A stretch of 64,000 nucleotides of DNA. It comes from Ekhidna sp051379705. GTDB lineage: Bacteria; Bacteroidota; Bacteroidia; Cytophagales; Cyclobacteriaceae. Shown here piece after piece: positions 35,251 through 43,779 of this stretch; the first letter of the stretch is position 1, and each line of letters begins with the position of its first letter. The notes below the pieces were generated by a model. The model was not told the origin of the DNA, ran no database searches, and saw only the letters and a program-made list of their open reading frames with translations. The position numbers and the translations under genes were made by a program. The stretch is from NCBI RefSeq assembly GCF_051379705.1, contig NZ_CP179868.1:2232001-2296000 (forward strand). Direction: 5' to 3'.

Positions 35251-35752
35251 CATCGCACTCTTAGCCATTATTGAAATTATCTCAGCGATCACCATTGGGA
35301 TATTTATTCTTGCGTTGACCTATAAAATCGTTCAATGGGTAGGCCGGAAGTATTATAAGATTCAGGACTACAACCTGTCGTATAGCATCTTTGTCTCAGC
35401 GATCATCATTTCTTTAGGCATTATGATCAGCGGAATTGTCCAACCACTGATTTCATCTTTTCGGCTCTTAAATCAACGGGCAGACAGCTTCAGTTTGGCG
35501 TTTGAATATGTCGCTACTGGTGCTATTTATATTGCTATTGCTTATACAGCCACTGTGCTAATCGGACTGATCAGCACCTTCCTTTATAGCAAGCTCACAC
35601 CGATTGATGAGTTTGAGGAAATCAGAAAAAACAATGTAGGTGTTTCGTTAATTATCAGCAGTATTTTAATCACACTCACTCTGCTCACAAAGAGCGGTGT
35701 GATGTTATTGATAGAAGCGATTATCCCATACCCTGAGTTGCCGCCTATTTAG
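35240..35752 (+). CDS. DUF350-like membrane protein
   Basis: A 170-residue protein with four hydrophobic segments, similar to DUF350 membrane proteins: a YSIFVSAIIISLGIMISG helix, and a conserved KNNVGVSLIISSILI segment that follows an acidic loop (PIDEFEEIRK). Function unknown. It starts inside the transglutaminase-like gene, so the two are translated together and may act together in the envelope. Its end overlaps the convergent DUF6768 gene by 8 bases. Confidence 0.65.
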   Translation: MDANIALLAIIEIISAITIGIFILALTYKIVQWVGRKYYKIQDYNLSYSIFVSAIIISLGIMISGIVQPLISSFRLLNQRADSFSLAFEYVATGAIYIAIAYTATVLIGLISTFLYSKLTPIDEFEEIRKNNVGVSLIISSILITLTLLTKSGVMLLIEAIIPYPELPPI

Positions 35753-36131
35753 CATTCAGCTTATTTGCCAATATTGAAACTTGCAGCTCCACTCGTTTTA
35801 ATTCACGAATCACGGCATTCTTATTCATTTCCATGAAGTGGTACATTTTAAGAAAAGAGACAGCCATCATTGCTAGAAAAGCGCCAATTCCAAACTGAAG
35901 CATTTGGGTAGTATCAACAGCATAAAAGGCTCTATACCCACAGTACACTGCAATCCCAAATATGATTAACTGGAATACCACACTCATCACATTGACCCAC
36001 CTCATTTTGCCCTGAAACAGGCCTCCAAACTTTTGTAGTACATTCTGTTCCTCATAGGTGTTAAAGAGTTCTAGTTCATCTGCTGATAGAGCTTCTTTGA
36101 TCATTTGATCAATTTCATTATTCGTTTTCAT
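35745..36131 (-). CDS. DUF6768-type membrane protein paired with ECF sigma factor
   Basis: A 128-residue protein beginning TNNEIDQMIKEALSADELELF, followed by a LFQGKMRWVNVM segment and two membrane helices (VVFQLIIFGIAVYCGY and FGIGAFLAMMAVSFL). The pattern fits DUF6768, found after sigma factors in Bacteroidota. It could act as an anti-sigma factor, but it has no zinc finger, so this is inferred from position. It overlaps the sigma-factor gene by 14 bases. Confidence 0.72.
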   Translation of the reverse strand: MKTNNEIDQMIKEALSADELELFNTYEEQNVLQKFGGLFQGKMRWVNVMSVVFQLIIFGIAVYCGYRAFYAVDTTQMLQFGIGAFLAMMAVSFLKMYHFMEMNKNAVIRELKRVELQVSILANKLNAK

Positions 36132-36684
36132 TTTGATAAAGTTTATTTTCTAACATATTTTTCAAATGCTCACGCCCTCGGAAGAGTCGTGACTTTACAG
36201 TTCCCAATGGCAAATTCATCAACCCGCTGATAGTGATCATTGAGAGATTTTCTTGATAAAATAATTTTATCACCATTTGTTGTTCGTCAGGGAGCTGATC
36301 TATGGCCAGTTTTAGTGCACCAATCGCTTCCTCATTCGGGTGATGATTTTTTTCATCAAAATCTGTCTGAGCCATTTTGCGAATTTCTTCGCGTCTGCGG
36401 TTGGACTGATTGGATCTGATCCAGTCAATGGCCATATTGGTGGCGATCCTTAACGACCAGCTTTGAAATGCACTCGGATCATGTAGTGTTTTTATTTTCT
36501 TGATAATGGCAATCCACGCCTCCTGTACAATGTCTTGGGTAGCCGTTGTGTCCTTTGTGGTGTAGTAAACCCGACCCATCATTTTAGGATTCCAGCGTTT
36601 GACCAGAAGCTCAAAGGCTTTGCGATCTCCGGCCTGGCAATTGATCACCAGCCATTCTTCAATTATTTGATTCGAAGTTTTCAT
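36118..36684 (-). CDS. ECF-type RNA polymerase sigma factor
   Basis: A 188-residue sigma-70 family protein. Region 2 is at about 20-90 (AFELLVKRWNPKMMGRVYYTT, then DIVQEAWIAIIKKI and SFQSWSLRIATNMAIDWIR). Region 4 is at about 125-180 (LPDEQQMVIKLFYQENLSM, LPLGTVKSRLFRGREHLKNML). The sequence between them is short and charged, and there is no region 3, as in ECF factors. It is co-transcribed with the DUF6768 gene. A typical ECF promoter directly upstream suggests that it drives its own expression. Confidence 0.9.
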   Translation of the reverse strand: MKTSNQIIEEWLVINCQAGDRKAFELLVKRWNPKMMGRVYYTTKDTTATQDIVQEAWIAIIKKIKTLHDPSAFQSWSLRIATNMAIDWIRSNQSNRRREEIRKMAQTDFDEKNHHPNEEAIGALKLAIDQLPDEQQMVIKLFYQENLSMITISGLMNLPLGTVKSRLFRGREHLKNMLENKLYQNENE

Positions 36685-36694
36685 TTGCTACACT

Positions 36695-36723
36695 TTAGTC
36701 GGAGTAAACCGAAAAAGGTTCAA
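36695..36723 (-). promoter_or_regulatory. Candidate ECF sigma promoter upstream of the sigma gene
   Basis: On the minus strand, TTGAACC (36717-36723) is followed after 15 bases by CGACTAA (36695-36701). The AAC -35 core and CGxCTA -10 core at this distance are characteristic of ECF promoters, pointing to autoregulation. The predicted start lies only some 6 bases ahead of the ATG at 36684, giving a very short leader. Confidence 0.55.
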
Positions 36724-36777
36724 TGAATTTTCTTCAATCTAATGAATTGACTGACTAAGTAGGCTCAAAACAAGTCT

Positions 36778-39390
36778 CTACTCGTCTCGGAGCACTTTAG
36801 CAGGATTTGTTCTGGCAGCATTCCAGGTTTGTGCGATGATCGTGAGGAAGCAAAGCGTCAATAGAAACAAGATGCTGCCTCCTACTTCTACGATTGTGAT
36901 ATTTGTACGATAAACTTGCTCTTCTAGGATCAATTTATCAAACAGGAAATAGCAAATCGGTGAGCCAATAAGCACGGCAAGGGCCACCATCGTGAAGAAT
37001 CCTTTAGATAAAAGGAAAATGAGCATGCGTTCAGAGGCACCAAAGGTTTTCCGAATGCCAATTTCTTTCATTCTCGTTTGAGTGGAATAAAGAGCCATAC
37101 CAAATAATCCGAGTGAGCTAATGGAAATAGCCAGGAATCCTACAAAGCCAAAAATCTTCATAAAGTCAACCAGAAACTTGAAATAGTCTTCAATCTGCTG
37201 ATCCATAAATTGGGCTTCAAGACGATGTTTTTTATCTACTGAATCCCACACACCTTCTACCTTATCGAGTGTTTCAATCATATTCGAGCTGGAAATTTTT
37301 AGATTGGCGTATCGGTATCGGTTGCCATTTCTCAACGCAAAACTGTTGATGTGTTCTTCCAAATTGGCATAAATAATATCTCGTATCACTCCCACAATTT
37401 CAACAGATTTACCTTCTACATTAAATACTGTTCCTAATGCTTCAGCCGGAGTGCCAAGCCCAAAGTTTTTTACAAAGGTCTCATTGACTAACATGGTGGA
37501 CTCGTGAAGCCTGTTTTCTCCTTCTTCGAAGTTTCGTCCAGCTAATAACTGAATGCTCATGTTGTCCAAATAGTTATGGTCTACAAATAAATCGTGGATC
37601 CAAACGGTATCTTCATTTCTGGAATCAACCAGTTGAAGGTTGTTCCATGTGCCAATCCCGGTGACGTATGAGGAGAATGATACTTCCGATACTTCAGGAA
37701 GTTTTAAAAGCTCTGCACGCATAATTTGATGATCGGTTCCCTGCAGACTCACATTCAGGATATTTGACTTATCAAATCCCATATCCTTATTTAGTGAATA
37801 GGTGTATTGCTTGTTGGTAATGACAACTGCCATAACGAAGATGATGCTCAAGGTGAATTGAGCGACGATTAAGCCTTTTCTGAAATTGATTCCCGACAGT
37901 GTTTTTAGCATCTTGCCAGATCGCAAAGCGTTGAGTGAACTAAGCCTGGAAAAGAAAAGTGAAGGACTCAGCCCGGCGATCAATCCGGTGATTATTGCGA
38001 AAACTACGAATAAACCAATCAGTTCTGATGATAGCTCCAATCGGACCATTTCCTCTGCTCTTGGAAGCAATCCAATAAAGCCGACACGAAGAAAGCGAAA
38101 GAAAACAATACCCAGTCCAAGTGAAAAGAGCGAAAGGATGATGGCTTCTACAGTAAACTGACCAAAAATAGATGATCGGCTTGCTCCATTCAATTTTCTT
38201 ACGCCCACTTCTCTTGCTCTGCGAAGCGAACGTGCCATGGATAAATTGGTGTAATTGAAGATGGCCGACAGTAGAATAGCCGCTGCGATGACGGATAGGA
38301 TAATGATAGGTAGATAGATCATTTTCGGACCGATGGAGTCACTAATATCTGGTCCGGGTACAATTTGGTTAATAGGCTGAAGTTCGAAAGAAGCAGTGAA
38401 GTTTTCCTGATCTTGAAAGAAGGTGGGAGCAGTAGATTTGAGCCACGATTCTACACTGGATTTTTGCGCATTGTCCGGGATGTAGATGTAATTGTAATAG
38501 CGATCGAGATTTTCCCATTGATCATGACTTTTAGCCAATAGGCCTTGATTTGCTAACAGAGGAGTAGTATTTATGGAAACAATGGCTTCAAATTGAAGGT
38601 GTGAAAACTGTGGTGGATCAGCAACAATCCCTGTCACGATAAAAGTACCAAAGCCTTCAATTTCGATCGCCTCTCCCACAGGGTCTTTGTCTTCGAATGT
38701 TTTGTCAACAAAGCTCTCTGAAAGCAGAACAGAAAAGGGCTCTTTTAACGCTGTTTTTTTATTGCCCTTTTTTAGGTCAAAAGACAGAAAATCAAAGAAA
38801 TGCTCATCGGCATAAATACCCTTCAGGAATATATTTTTCTCATTGGCTGTTGCAGTTCCCTGCATTCTCCTGCCCAGATTTGTTACTTGTATTCCGGGAA
38901 TGTGTTGCATCATTTCATGACCTAAATACCGGGGAGAAGAAGCTTGATCATCAAGTGATTTGGATTGATAAACCGGCGAAGAAATGACCCGATAAACTTC
39001 ATACTTGTGTTCATGAAATTCGTCAAACTTGAGTAAGTCAGTGATCATACCTATGACTAAGAGGCCGGCTGACATGGCCACCGATAGGCTGAAAATATTG
39101 ATAAAAGAAAACAGCTTTTGACGTTTCAGATTACGCAATGAAATGGTGACATAGCTTCCTAGCAAAGCCGCCTGGTATCCCGGTCCGGAGGTCGGTTTAC
39201 TTACCACGGAAGGACGAATCATCCTTAGGACTTCCCGGGTATAAATCCTGCGAGCTTTCTTTAGCCCATGCTTTTCTTTATTTCTTAGGAAATTTTCTTC
39301 CAGGTCACCTTCTAATTCCTCGAAAAGTGGCTCTTTGCAAAACCACCTGAAGAGGCGGTAGGCAAATAATGGTATATCGGGATGCTTCAT
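36778..39390 (-). CDS. FtsX/MacB-type permease with PadR-associated prefix domain
   Basis: An 870-residue membrane protein. Residues 1-75 are the permease prefix domain seen in PadR-paired transporters (RLFRWFCKEPLFEELEGDLEENF, in part). Then follow two MacB-PCD/FtsX units: a helix at about 95-120, periplasmic domains, three-helix FtsX blocks near 370-500, and a repeat ending with IGIRKTFGASERMLIFLLSKGF and a last helix before NPAKVLRDE. The EVGVRKLNGAS and EIGIRKTFGAS signatures are classic. No ATPase gene is adjacent. The ATG at 39390 follows the PadR stop; a GTG at 39453 would overlap PadR by 28 bases and is possible. Confidence 0.88.
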   Translation of the reverse strand: MKHPDIPLFAYRLFRWFCKEPLFEELEGDLEENFLRNKEKHGLKKARRIYTREVLRMIRPSVVSKPTSGPGYQAALLGSYVTISLRNLKRQKLFSFINIFSLSVAMSAGLLVIGMITDLLKFDEFHEHKYEVYRVISSPVYQSKSLDDQASSPRYLGHEMMQHIPGIQVTNLGRRMQGTATANEKNIFLKGIYADEHFFDFLSFDLKKGNKKTALKEPFSVLLSESFVDKTFEDKDPVGEAIEIEGFGTFIVTGIVADPPQFSHLQFEAIVSINTTPLLANQGLLAKSHDQWENLDRYYNYIYIPDNAQKSSVESWLKSTAPTFFQDQENFTASFELQPINQIVPGPDISDSIGPKMIYLPIIILSVIAAAILLSAIFNYTNLSMARSLRRAREVGVRKLNGASRSSIFGQFTVEAIILSLFSLGLGIVFFRFLRVGFIGLLPRAEEMVRLELSSELIGLFVVFAIITGLIAGLSPSLFFSRLSSLNALRSGKMLKTLSGINFRKGLIVAQFTLSIIFVMAVVITNKQYTYSLNKDMGFDKSNILNVSLQGTDHQIMRAELLKLPEVSEVSFSSYVTGIGTWNNLQLVDSRNEDTVWIHDLFVDHNYLDNMSIQLLAGRNFEEGENRLHESTMLVNETFVKNFGLGTPAEALGTVFNVEGKSVEIVGVIRDIIYANLEEHINSFALRNGNRYRYANLKISSSNMIETLDKVEGVWDSVDKKHRLEAQFMDQQIEDYFKFLVDFMKIFGFVGFLAISISSLGLFGMALYSTQTRMKEIGIRKTFGASERMLIFLLSKGFFTMVALAVLIGSPICYFLFDKLILEEQVYRTNITIVEVGGSILFLLTLCFLTIIAQTWNAARTNPAKVLRDE

Positions 39391-39425
39391 GAGATTAGTC
39401 TTTTTGAGTTTGATCCTCTTTTTGA

Positions 39426-39746
39426 TTAAGTGAGTTTTGGGATAAGTCCCCACATGCCTTCTCTCAGTCCTTTTGCTTCTTGCAAAGTTTCCAGTCCTTT
39501 ATTGGTCACTTCGTAAAAGCGTTTTCTTCTCCCTCCACGTTCTGAAGTAGGCTCGCCATAATCTGAGCTAATGAACCCCTTTTCTTCGAGGCGAGTGAGA
39601 GCAGTATGCAAGGCTCCTCGACTGATCGCACGTTTCATACGTCGGTCTATTTCTGCCTGGATGGTCACGCCGTAAGCGTTCTTTTCCAGGATGAGTATGC
39701 TTAGCATTACGATTTCTTGAAATTCTCCCAGATGTGTTCCTTTCAT
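39426..39746 (-). CDS. PadR family transcriptional regulator
   Basis: A 106-residue winged-helix protein beginning GTHLGEFQEIVMLSILIL, with the recognition region GALHTALTRLEEKGFI and the wing SERGGRRKRFYEVTNKG. There is no C-terminal dimerisation domain beyond a short helix, so it belongs to the short PadR group. It almost certainly controls the downstream permease gene. A near-identical module begins at 63584. Repeats in its upstream region (39767-39810) are candidate binding sites. Confidence 0.9.
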   Translation of the reverse strand: MKGTHLGEFQEIVMLSILILEKNAYGVTIQAEIDRRMKRAISRGALHTALTRLEEKGFISSDYGEPTSERGGRRKRFYEVTNKGLETLQEAKGLREGMWGLIPKLT

Positions 39747-39766
39747 TGGATTTTATATTAGATACT

Positions 39767-39810
39767 TAAATGGAGACGTAATAATAAATTATATGTTTCA
39801 TAAATGGAGA
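39767..39810. promoter_or_regulatory. Direct repeat upstream of padR
   Basis: TAAATGGAGA occurs at 39767-39776 and again at 39801-39810, 34 bases apart start to start, and both copies are followed by AT-rich DNA. The stretch lies between divergent padR and the DsbA-like gene, and it may hold the PadR operator or doubled promoter elements. Confidence 0.4.
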
Positions 39811-39867
39811 TAAAATAAATTAGAACCGAATCGATTCCTTGGTTGTTGCCTATCAAACGAAGAAAAA

Positions 39868-40590
39868 ATGAATCCATATTGTGATCCGGAAACCGGCATC
39901 TGTACTCCGTCTAGCTTCGAAGACCTTCAGTCGATTGGCCAGAAAAAGTTGACGGAGAAAACTGAAATCATTTACGTTGGCGATCCTATGTGTTCCTGGT
40001 GTTGGGGAATTTCTCCTGACTTGATTAAGCTCAGAGATTACTATCGAGATAAAGAAATAGGCTACCGAGTAGTGGTAGGCGGGCTCCGTCCGGGTGGTGG
40101 TGATCCATGGAATGATCAGATGAAAGACTTTCTAAAAGAACACTGGGGTCATGTCAATGAGATGAGCGGACAGCCATTTGGGTATAAGTTGATGGAATTG
40201 GATGATTTCAATTACGATACCGAGCCTGCGTGTAGAGCGGTAGTTGCTGCCCGGCCGCTAGTTGGAGATAGGGAAATGGAATTCTTCGAAGAAATTCAAC
40301 GAAAGTTCTATGTGGAATCTGAGGACCCGGGAACAAGCCAATTCTATGAGAGCATCTGCAAAAAGCTTGAGATTGACTTCCAGAAATTCACGTCTCGGTT
40401 TGAAGATGAAGATGTTCGATATGAAACCAGAAATGAGTTTTCGCTTAACCGACAATGGGGAGTTCAAGGTTATCCCACCATGGTTTTGCTGCACCAAGAT
40501 CAGCTCTTCATGATTGCTCACGGATATGCAACATTCGATCAAATGAAAGATCAAATTACTAAAACTATAGAGAAGGTAGCCGAAGGATAA
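39868..40590 (+). CDS. DsbA family (thioredoxin-fold) protein
   Basis: A 240-residue protein of the DsbA/FrnE-like family. After a short N-terminal stretch with its own cysteines (NPYCDPETGIC), it has the IIYVGDPMCSWCWGISP active-site segment with a CxxC pair. A helical insertion and the late cis-proline loop VQGYPTMVLL follow. There is no signal peptide, so it is likely cytoplasmic, acting as a disulfide or isomerase-type oxidoreductase. It is divergent from padR. Confidence 0.87.
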   Translation: MNPYCDPETGICTPSSFEDLQSIGQKKLTEKTEIIYVGDPMCSWCWGISPDLIKLRDYYRDKEIGYRVVVGGLRPGGGDPWNDQMKDFLKEHWGHVNEMSGQPFGYKLMELDDFNYDTEPACRAVVAARPLVGDREMEFFEEIQRKFYVESEDPGTSQFYESICKKLEIDFQKFTSRFEDEDVRYETRNEFSLNRQWGVQGYPTMVLLHQDQLFMIAHGYATFDQMKDQITKTIEKVAEG

Positions 40591-40731
40591 TTTATCCAAA
40601 AAGTGACTTAGGCAGTCAAAAAACCGGGCTCCCCCAATCATCATAACTTTATTTTCACTTTTAGTCAGAACCCTTAGGGGAGGCTGTAAGCGGTCAGTAC
40701 TTAGCATCAACCAATTGATAACTGACCCAAA

Positions 40732-41724
40732 ATGAAAACTAAAATTTCGATCATCACTTTAATCGCATTCAACCTCTGTTTTGCACAGAAGGTCGTTTAC
40801 TTTCCTGGCTTTGAACTGATCAATATGGAGCCAACCAATGGCTTGCAGTATTCTACCTCCAAGCTTATCAAATCCTATATCGAGGACAACCATGACTACA
40901 CCATCATGCTTGATGAGCGTATCGGGGCAGGCGGATATCTCGAGCGTGAGCCACTGTCTACTTCCGTTTCTAAAGCCACCGAAATGAATGCTCGCTACTT
41001 TATGACCGGAGAGATCCATTACCTCCAAGGCGTTTACATCATTTCGCTGGGTGTTTATGAAAGCACCACCCGTGAACAAGTATGGCACGATATGGCCAAA
41101 GGTGCAGCCGAGCAAGATCTGGACCCTCTACTTTCAAGACTTGGTCGCTCCTTCTTCACCAATCGTACAGCTAAAACAGATATTGAAATCGATGAAGTCA
41201 CGGAATATGACCAACAAGGTGTGGAGCTTGCCCAGATCAAAGTGAACCACTTCATGGGTGTGATGCTTGGCGGGAAAGCCATTCCCAATGAAAGTATCCT
41301 TTCCGGATTTGGACTGGCCTACACGTACGATGCTTCTACTTTCCTTTTCAATTTGGACTTTGAGTTGTTCCCATCATCCAACCTTTCAGTCAACCATCGA
41401 TCACCTGATCGTTCGTTGCATAGTGGAAATGCAAGCTTGGGTGTGACCTATCCACTTTCGAGAAAACGCACAACCTTCTACATCAATGGAGGTATGGAAT
41501 ATGGCTATACGCAAGTCAATGATACCGAGTATGACATTGAATATCACACCTCCCAATCGGGGATAGGCGCCTACTTCGGTGGAGGCTTAATGATCAATCG
41601 AAACTCTACAGTTAACTTGAGGATATTCACTGCCGTCTCGGTTCCATTTTACCGAGTGGACGACACCAATGTGACCGGAATCAAATTTGGCATTGTGACC
41701 TCCTTTGCGAGAAAAAGTAAGTGA
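40732..41724 (+). CDS. Hypothetical exported protein with probable beta-barrel C-terminal half
   Basis: A 330-residue exported protein (signal peptide ending CFA). Residues about 20-160 look like a periplasmic alpha/beta domain with a NARYFMTGEIHYLQGVYIISLGVYE strand pair (in part), which recalls lipoprotein-type penicillin-binding-protein activators and CsgG-like N-terminal folds. Residues 175-330 are alternating beta strands with aromatic belts (GLAYTYDASTFLFNLDFELF, TFYINGGMEYGY), ending in a strand. An outer-membrane barrel is likely, but I cannot assign a family. It ends with TGA immediately followed by the convergent stop of the next gene. Confidence 0.65.
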   Translation: MKTKISIITLIAFNLCFAQKVVYFPGFELINMEPTNGLQYSTSKLIKSYIEDNHDYTIMLDERIGAGGYLEREPLSTSVSKATEMNARYFMTGEIHYLQGVYIISLGVYESTTREQVWHDMAKGAAEQDLDPLLSRLGRSFFTNRTAKTDIEIDEVTEYDQQGVELAQIKVNHFMGVMLGGKAIPNESILSGFGLAYTYDASTFLFNLDFELFPSSNLSVNHRSPDRSLHSGNASLGVTYPLSRKRTTFYINGGMEYGYTQVNDTEYDIEYHTSQSGIGAYFGGGLMINRNSTVNLRIFTAVSVPFYRVDDTNVTGIKFGIVTSFARKSK

Positions 41725-43047
41725 TCAATTTTCCCTAATCACTTTAGGTTCTTTAGAAACATATTCAGATGGAAGTTGCTTCAACAGTGCCTTTTTAAAC
41801 AAATGGTAATCGACCGTGATCGTGTGTCGAGGAGTCTTTAGTTGATTGTAGTGTGGGTGATCGACTTCCTTTCGAACAAGTGATTCGATGTTTGACGGAC
41901 GCTTCCATTTACCGGCGAGCTGCCTTCCAATGATCTTAGCCTGAAGTTCGGCTCCTGGCCAGATGCATCCAAGCGGTTGAAAAAGGCCGACGAAGAACAA
42001 GTTTGGATGCGTCGGATGGATCATTTTCAAATACAGAGGCACCGGACCTTCAGAATAGTTAATGAAGGAAGGATCCAGAAATGGATGTGCAATGATGAAA
42101 CCCGTGCAGGCTATGATTACATCAAAGTCTTCTGAGCTGCCATCCTTAAAGTGCACAGTTTTACCTTCAAAATGATCAATATCCATCTTTGGATGAACTT
42201 TGCCGTGGCGTATACGATACAGCAATTCATCATTGATGGTAGGATGCGTTTGTCCAAATTTGTGATCCGGCTCCTGAAGGTTGTAGTTTTTATTTGGGCC
42301 TATGAATACACGAATGAGAAACTGCGAGAGCAGGCTTCTAAGTTTCACTGGTAGCCAAGTCATGCCTGAGCCCACAATATCTGATGGTTTTCCAAAAAAG
42401 AACTTCGGGATGATGCGATAGCCTCGTCTCCAGCTAATACTCGTTTTGGTACTCACCCTGCTGGTTTCGACAGCTACATCACAGGCAGAGTTGCCACCTC
42501 CGATGACTAGCACACGCTTGTCTTTAAATGGCTCAGCCTTTTTGAAATCATGAGAATGAATAAAGTCACCCGCAAACTTTCCCGGGTATTCGGGCATGCG
42601 CGGATTCCAATGGTGTCCATTGCAAACGATCAGGTCAGTGAAGGTCTCGGTTTGCTGACCGTTTTTGTTTTCTACCGTCACTTTCCATTCTGATTCAGTT
42701 ACATGTTCGGCACTGACTACAGTTGTTTCAAACTCAATGTGATCGTTCAAGCCAAAGTGCGTGGCATAGCCTTGGAAATAGCTGGCCAACTGTTGATGAG
42801 AAGGATAATCTGAGACTTCTTCACCATGGTCTTCCCAAGTATAATCTTCGTATTGCGAGAGTGTTTTGGAGCTAATGATGTGTGTGGTTTCAAAGACGCT
42901 GGAGTGGCTCGGCTTCTCAGAATAAATCCAGTTGCCACCCACACGGTCGTTTCGATCGTAGCAAACTGCTTCGATACCTTCATCCAATACATTTTTAAGT
43001 GCAGTAATGCCGGAAGGCCCAGCTCCGATGACACATACTCTCCTCAT
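41725..43047 (-). CDS. Flavin-containing monooxygenase-like protein
   Basis: A 440-residue NAD(P)H/FAD oxidoreductase. It starts RRVCVIGAGPSGITALKN (FAD-binding GxGxxG). It has the FMO/BVMO fingerprint-like FAGDFIHSHDF, then a second dinucleotide-binding GGGNSACDVA, and a late IACTGF. Members oxidise amine, sulfur or carbonyl groups. The length (about 440) fits class B flavin monooxygenases of the FMO type. The ATG at 43047 sits directly before the nucleotide-binding strand; one 18 bases upstream is also possible. Confidence 0.88.
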   Translation of the reverse strand: MRRVCVIGAGPSGITALKNVLDEGIEAVCYDRNDRVGGNWIYSEKPSHSSVFETTHIISSKTLSQYEDYTWEDHGEEVSDYPSHQQLASYFQGYATHFGLNDHIEFETTVVSAEHVTESEWKVTVENKNGQQTETFTDLIVCNGHHWNPRMPEYPGKFAGDFIHSHDFKKAEPFKDKRVLVIGGGNSACDVAVETSRVSTKTSISWRRGYRIIPKFFFGKPSDIVGSGMTWLPVKLRSLLSQFLIRVFIGPNKNYNLQEPDHKFGQTHPTINDELLYRIRHGKVHPKMDIDHFEGKTVHFKDGSSEDFDVIIACTGFIIAHPFLDPSFINYSEGPVPLYLKMIHPTHPNLFFVGLFQPLGCIWPGAELQAKIIGRQLAGKWKRPSNIESLVRKEVDHPHYNQLKTPRHTITVDYHLFKKALLKQLPSEYVSKEPKVIREN

Positions 43048-43090
43048 GAGTAATTCTTTTCCCATGAAGATACGGAGAAGTGAGGAAAAA

Positions 43091-43522
43091 CTACTCGATC
43101 ACCTTAGGCCAGTTGGCCTCTCCTTGCTTGATGAAGTCGGTCTGATTGGCTTCCCACTTTTTCTGTATGCCTTTGCTGTAGTTGAGGTACAGCTTGTTGT
43201 CTACAATCTTCCAGGCTTTGGGATCGGATCGATACGTATACCCGTTACCAACTGCATATGCACAATAGCCACCAAATTGTGGCGCATACTTTTCCGGGTC
43301 AGCTTTGAACGCATCCAGGTTTTCCTGGGAGCTGAAATACCAGTCTGCTTCCATCCATTTCAGGCTGTAAGCTTCCTTGCCTTTCACGGGTTCAGCATTT
43401 ACAAAATAGGCGACAGGATCGTATCCTTTGATTGCACCATCATTGGTGGTATAGATCGGGCTTTTTTGGGCGAATGCAATGATGCTAAAAAGAAGTAGAA
43501 GAATTGATCCGATGATTTTCAT
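43091..43522 (-). CDS. Exported YHS-domain protein
   Basis: A 143-residue exported protein (signal ending IAFA). The mature protein contains a YHS-like metal-binding domain: GYDPVAYFVNAEPVKGKEAY, then WYFSSQENLDAFKADPEKYAPQFGGYCAYAVGNG (in part). The pattern matches the YHS family often associated with heavy-metal or stress responses. Cysteine GYCAY is the probable metal ligand. The gene precedes the monooxygenase in the same direction, 43 bases apart, and may be co-transcribed with it. Confidence 0.85.
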   Translation of the reverse strand: MKIIGSILLLLFSIIAFAQKSPIYTTNDGAIKGYDPVAYFVNAEPVKGKEAYSLKWMEADWYFSSQENLDAFKADPEKYAPQFGGYCAYAVGNGYTYRSDPKAWKIVDNKLYLNYSKGIQKKWEANQTDFIKQGEANWPKVIE

Positions 43523-43597
43523 AGTAGTAAGGTAACGATGTGGAGAAAAAAAGGATAGTCTGTGAGGATATTTGTCGGCTGGGTGTCACAGGTTCTG

Positions 43598-43623
43598 AGA
43601 TCCTTAGTACCTCAGCATGACAT
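43598..43623 (-). repeat. REP-like element, copy A (minus orientation)
   Basis: Read on the minus strand this is ATGTCATGCTGAGGTACT followed by AAGGATCT, matching the ends of copy B at 43677-43724 (GTCAT.CTGA at one end and GGATCT at the other). Copies A and B are inverted relative to each other and lie ahead of the nuclease-like gene. This type of GTCATNCTGA...GAAGGATCT element is common between genes in Bacteroidota. Confidence 0.6.
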
Positions 43624-43676
43624 CACGGAATTAAGTGTAATACGCCAAATAAATGCCTCCAATTCTAAATCGAAGT

Positions 43677-43724
43677 GTCATCCTGAACCTGCCTGCCGAG
43701 AAAGGCAGGCGCAGCGAAGGATCT
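43677..43724 (+). repeat. REP-like element, copy B (plus orientation), with hairpin
   Basis: The element opens with GTCATCCTGA and ends GCGAAGGATCT. Inside, GCCTGCC (43691-43697) and GGCAGGC (43704-43710) form a perfect 7-bp stem with a 6-base loop. It is an interspersed extragenic palindrome. With copy A it forms an inverted pair about 55 bases apart. Confidence 0.75.
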
Positions 43725-43746
43725 ATGACAAAAAACGGGAATTAGG

Positions 43747-43754
43747 TATATTTG
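43747..43754 (+). promoter_or_regulatory. Candidate -7 promoter box for the nuclease-like gene
   Basis: TATATTTG matches the Bacteroidota TAnnTTTG box exactly and lies 25 bases upstream of the ATG at 43780. I see no matching TTTG at the usual -33 distance, since copy B of the REP-like element ends there. Confidence 0.35.
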
Positions 43755-43779
43755 ATATGTTTACCAACTAACCAATACT

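Noticed and set aside
43007..43498. Plus-strand open frame of 163 codons across the monooxygenase start and YHS gene
   Set aside because: Opposite to two genes with clear domains; no recognisable protein.
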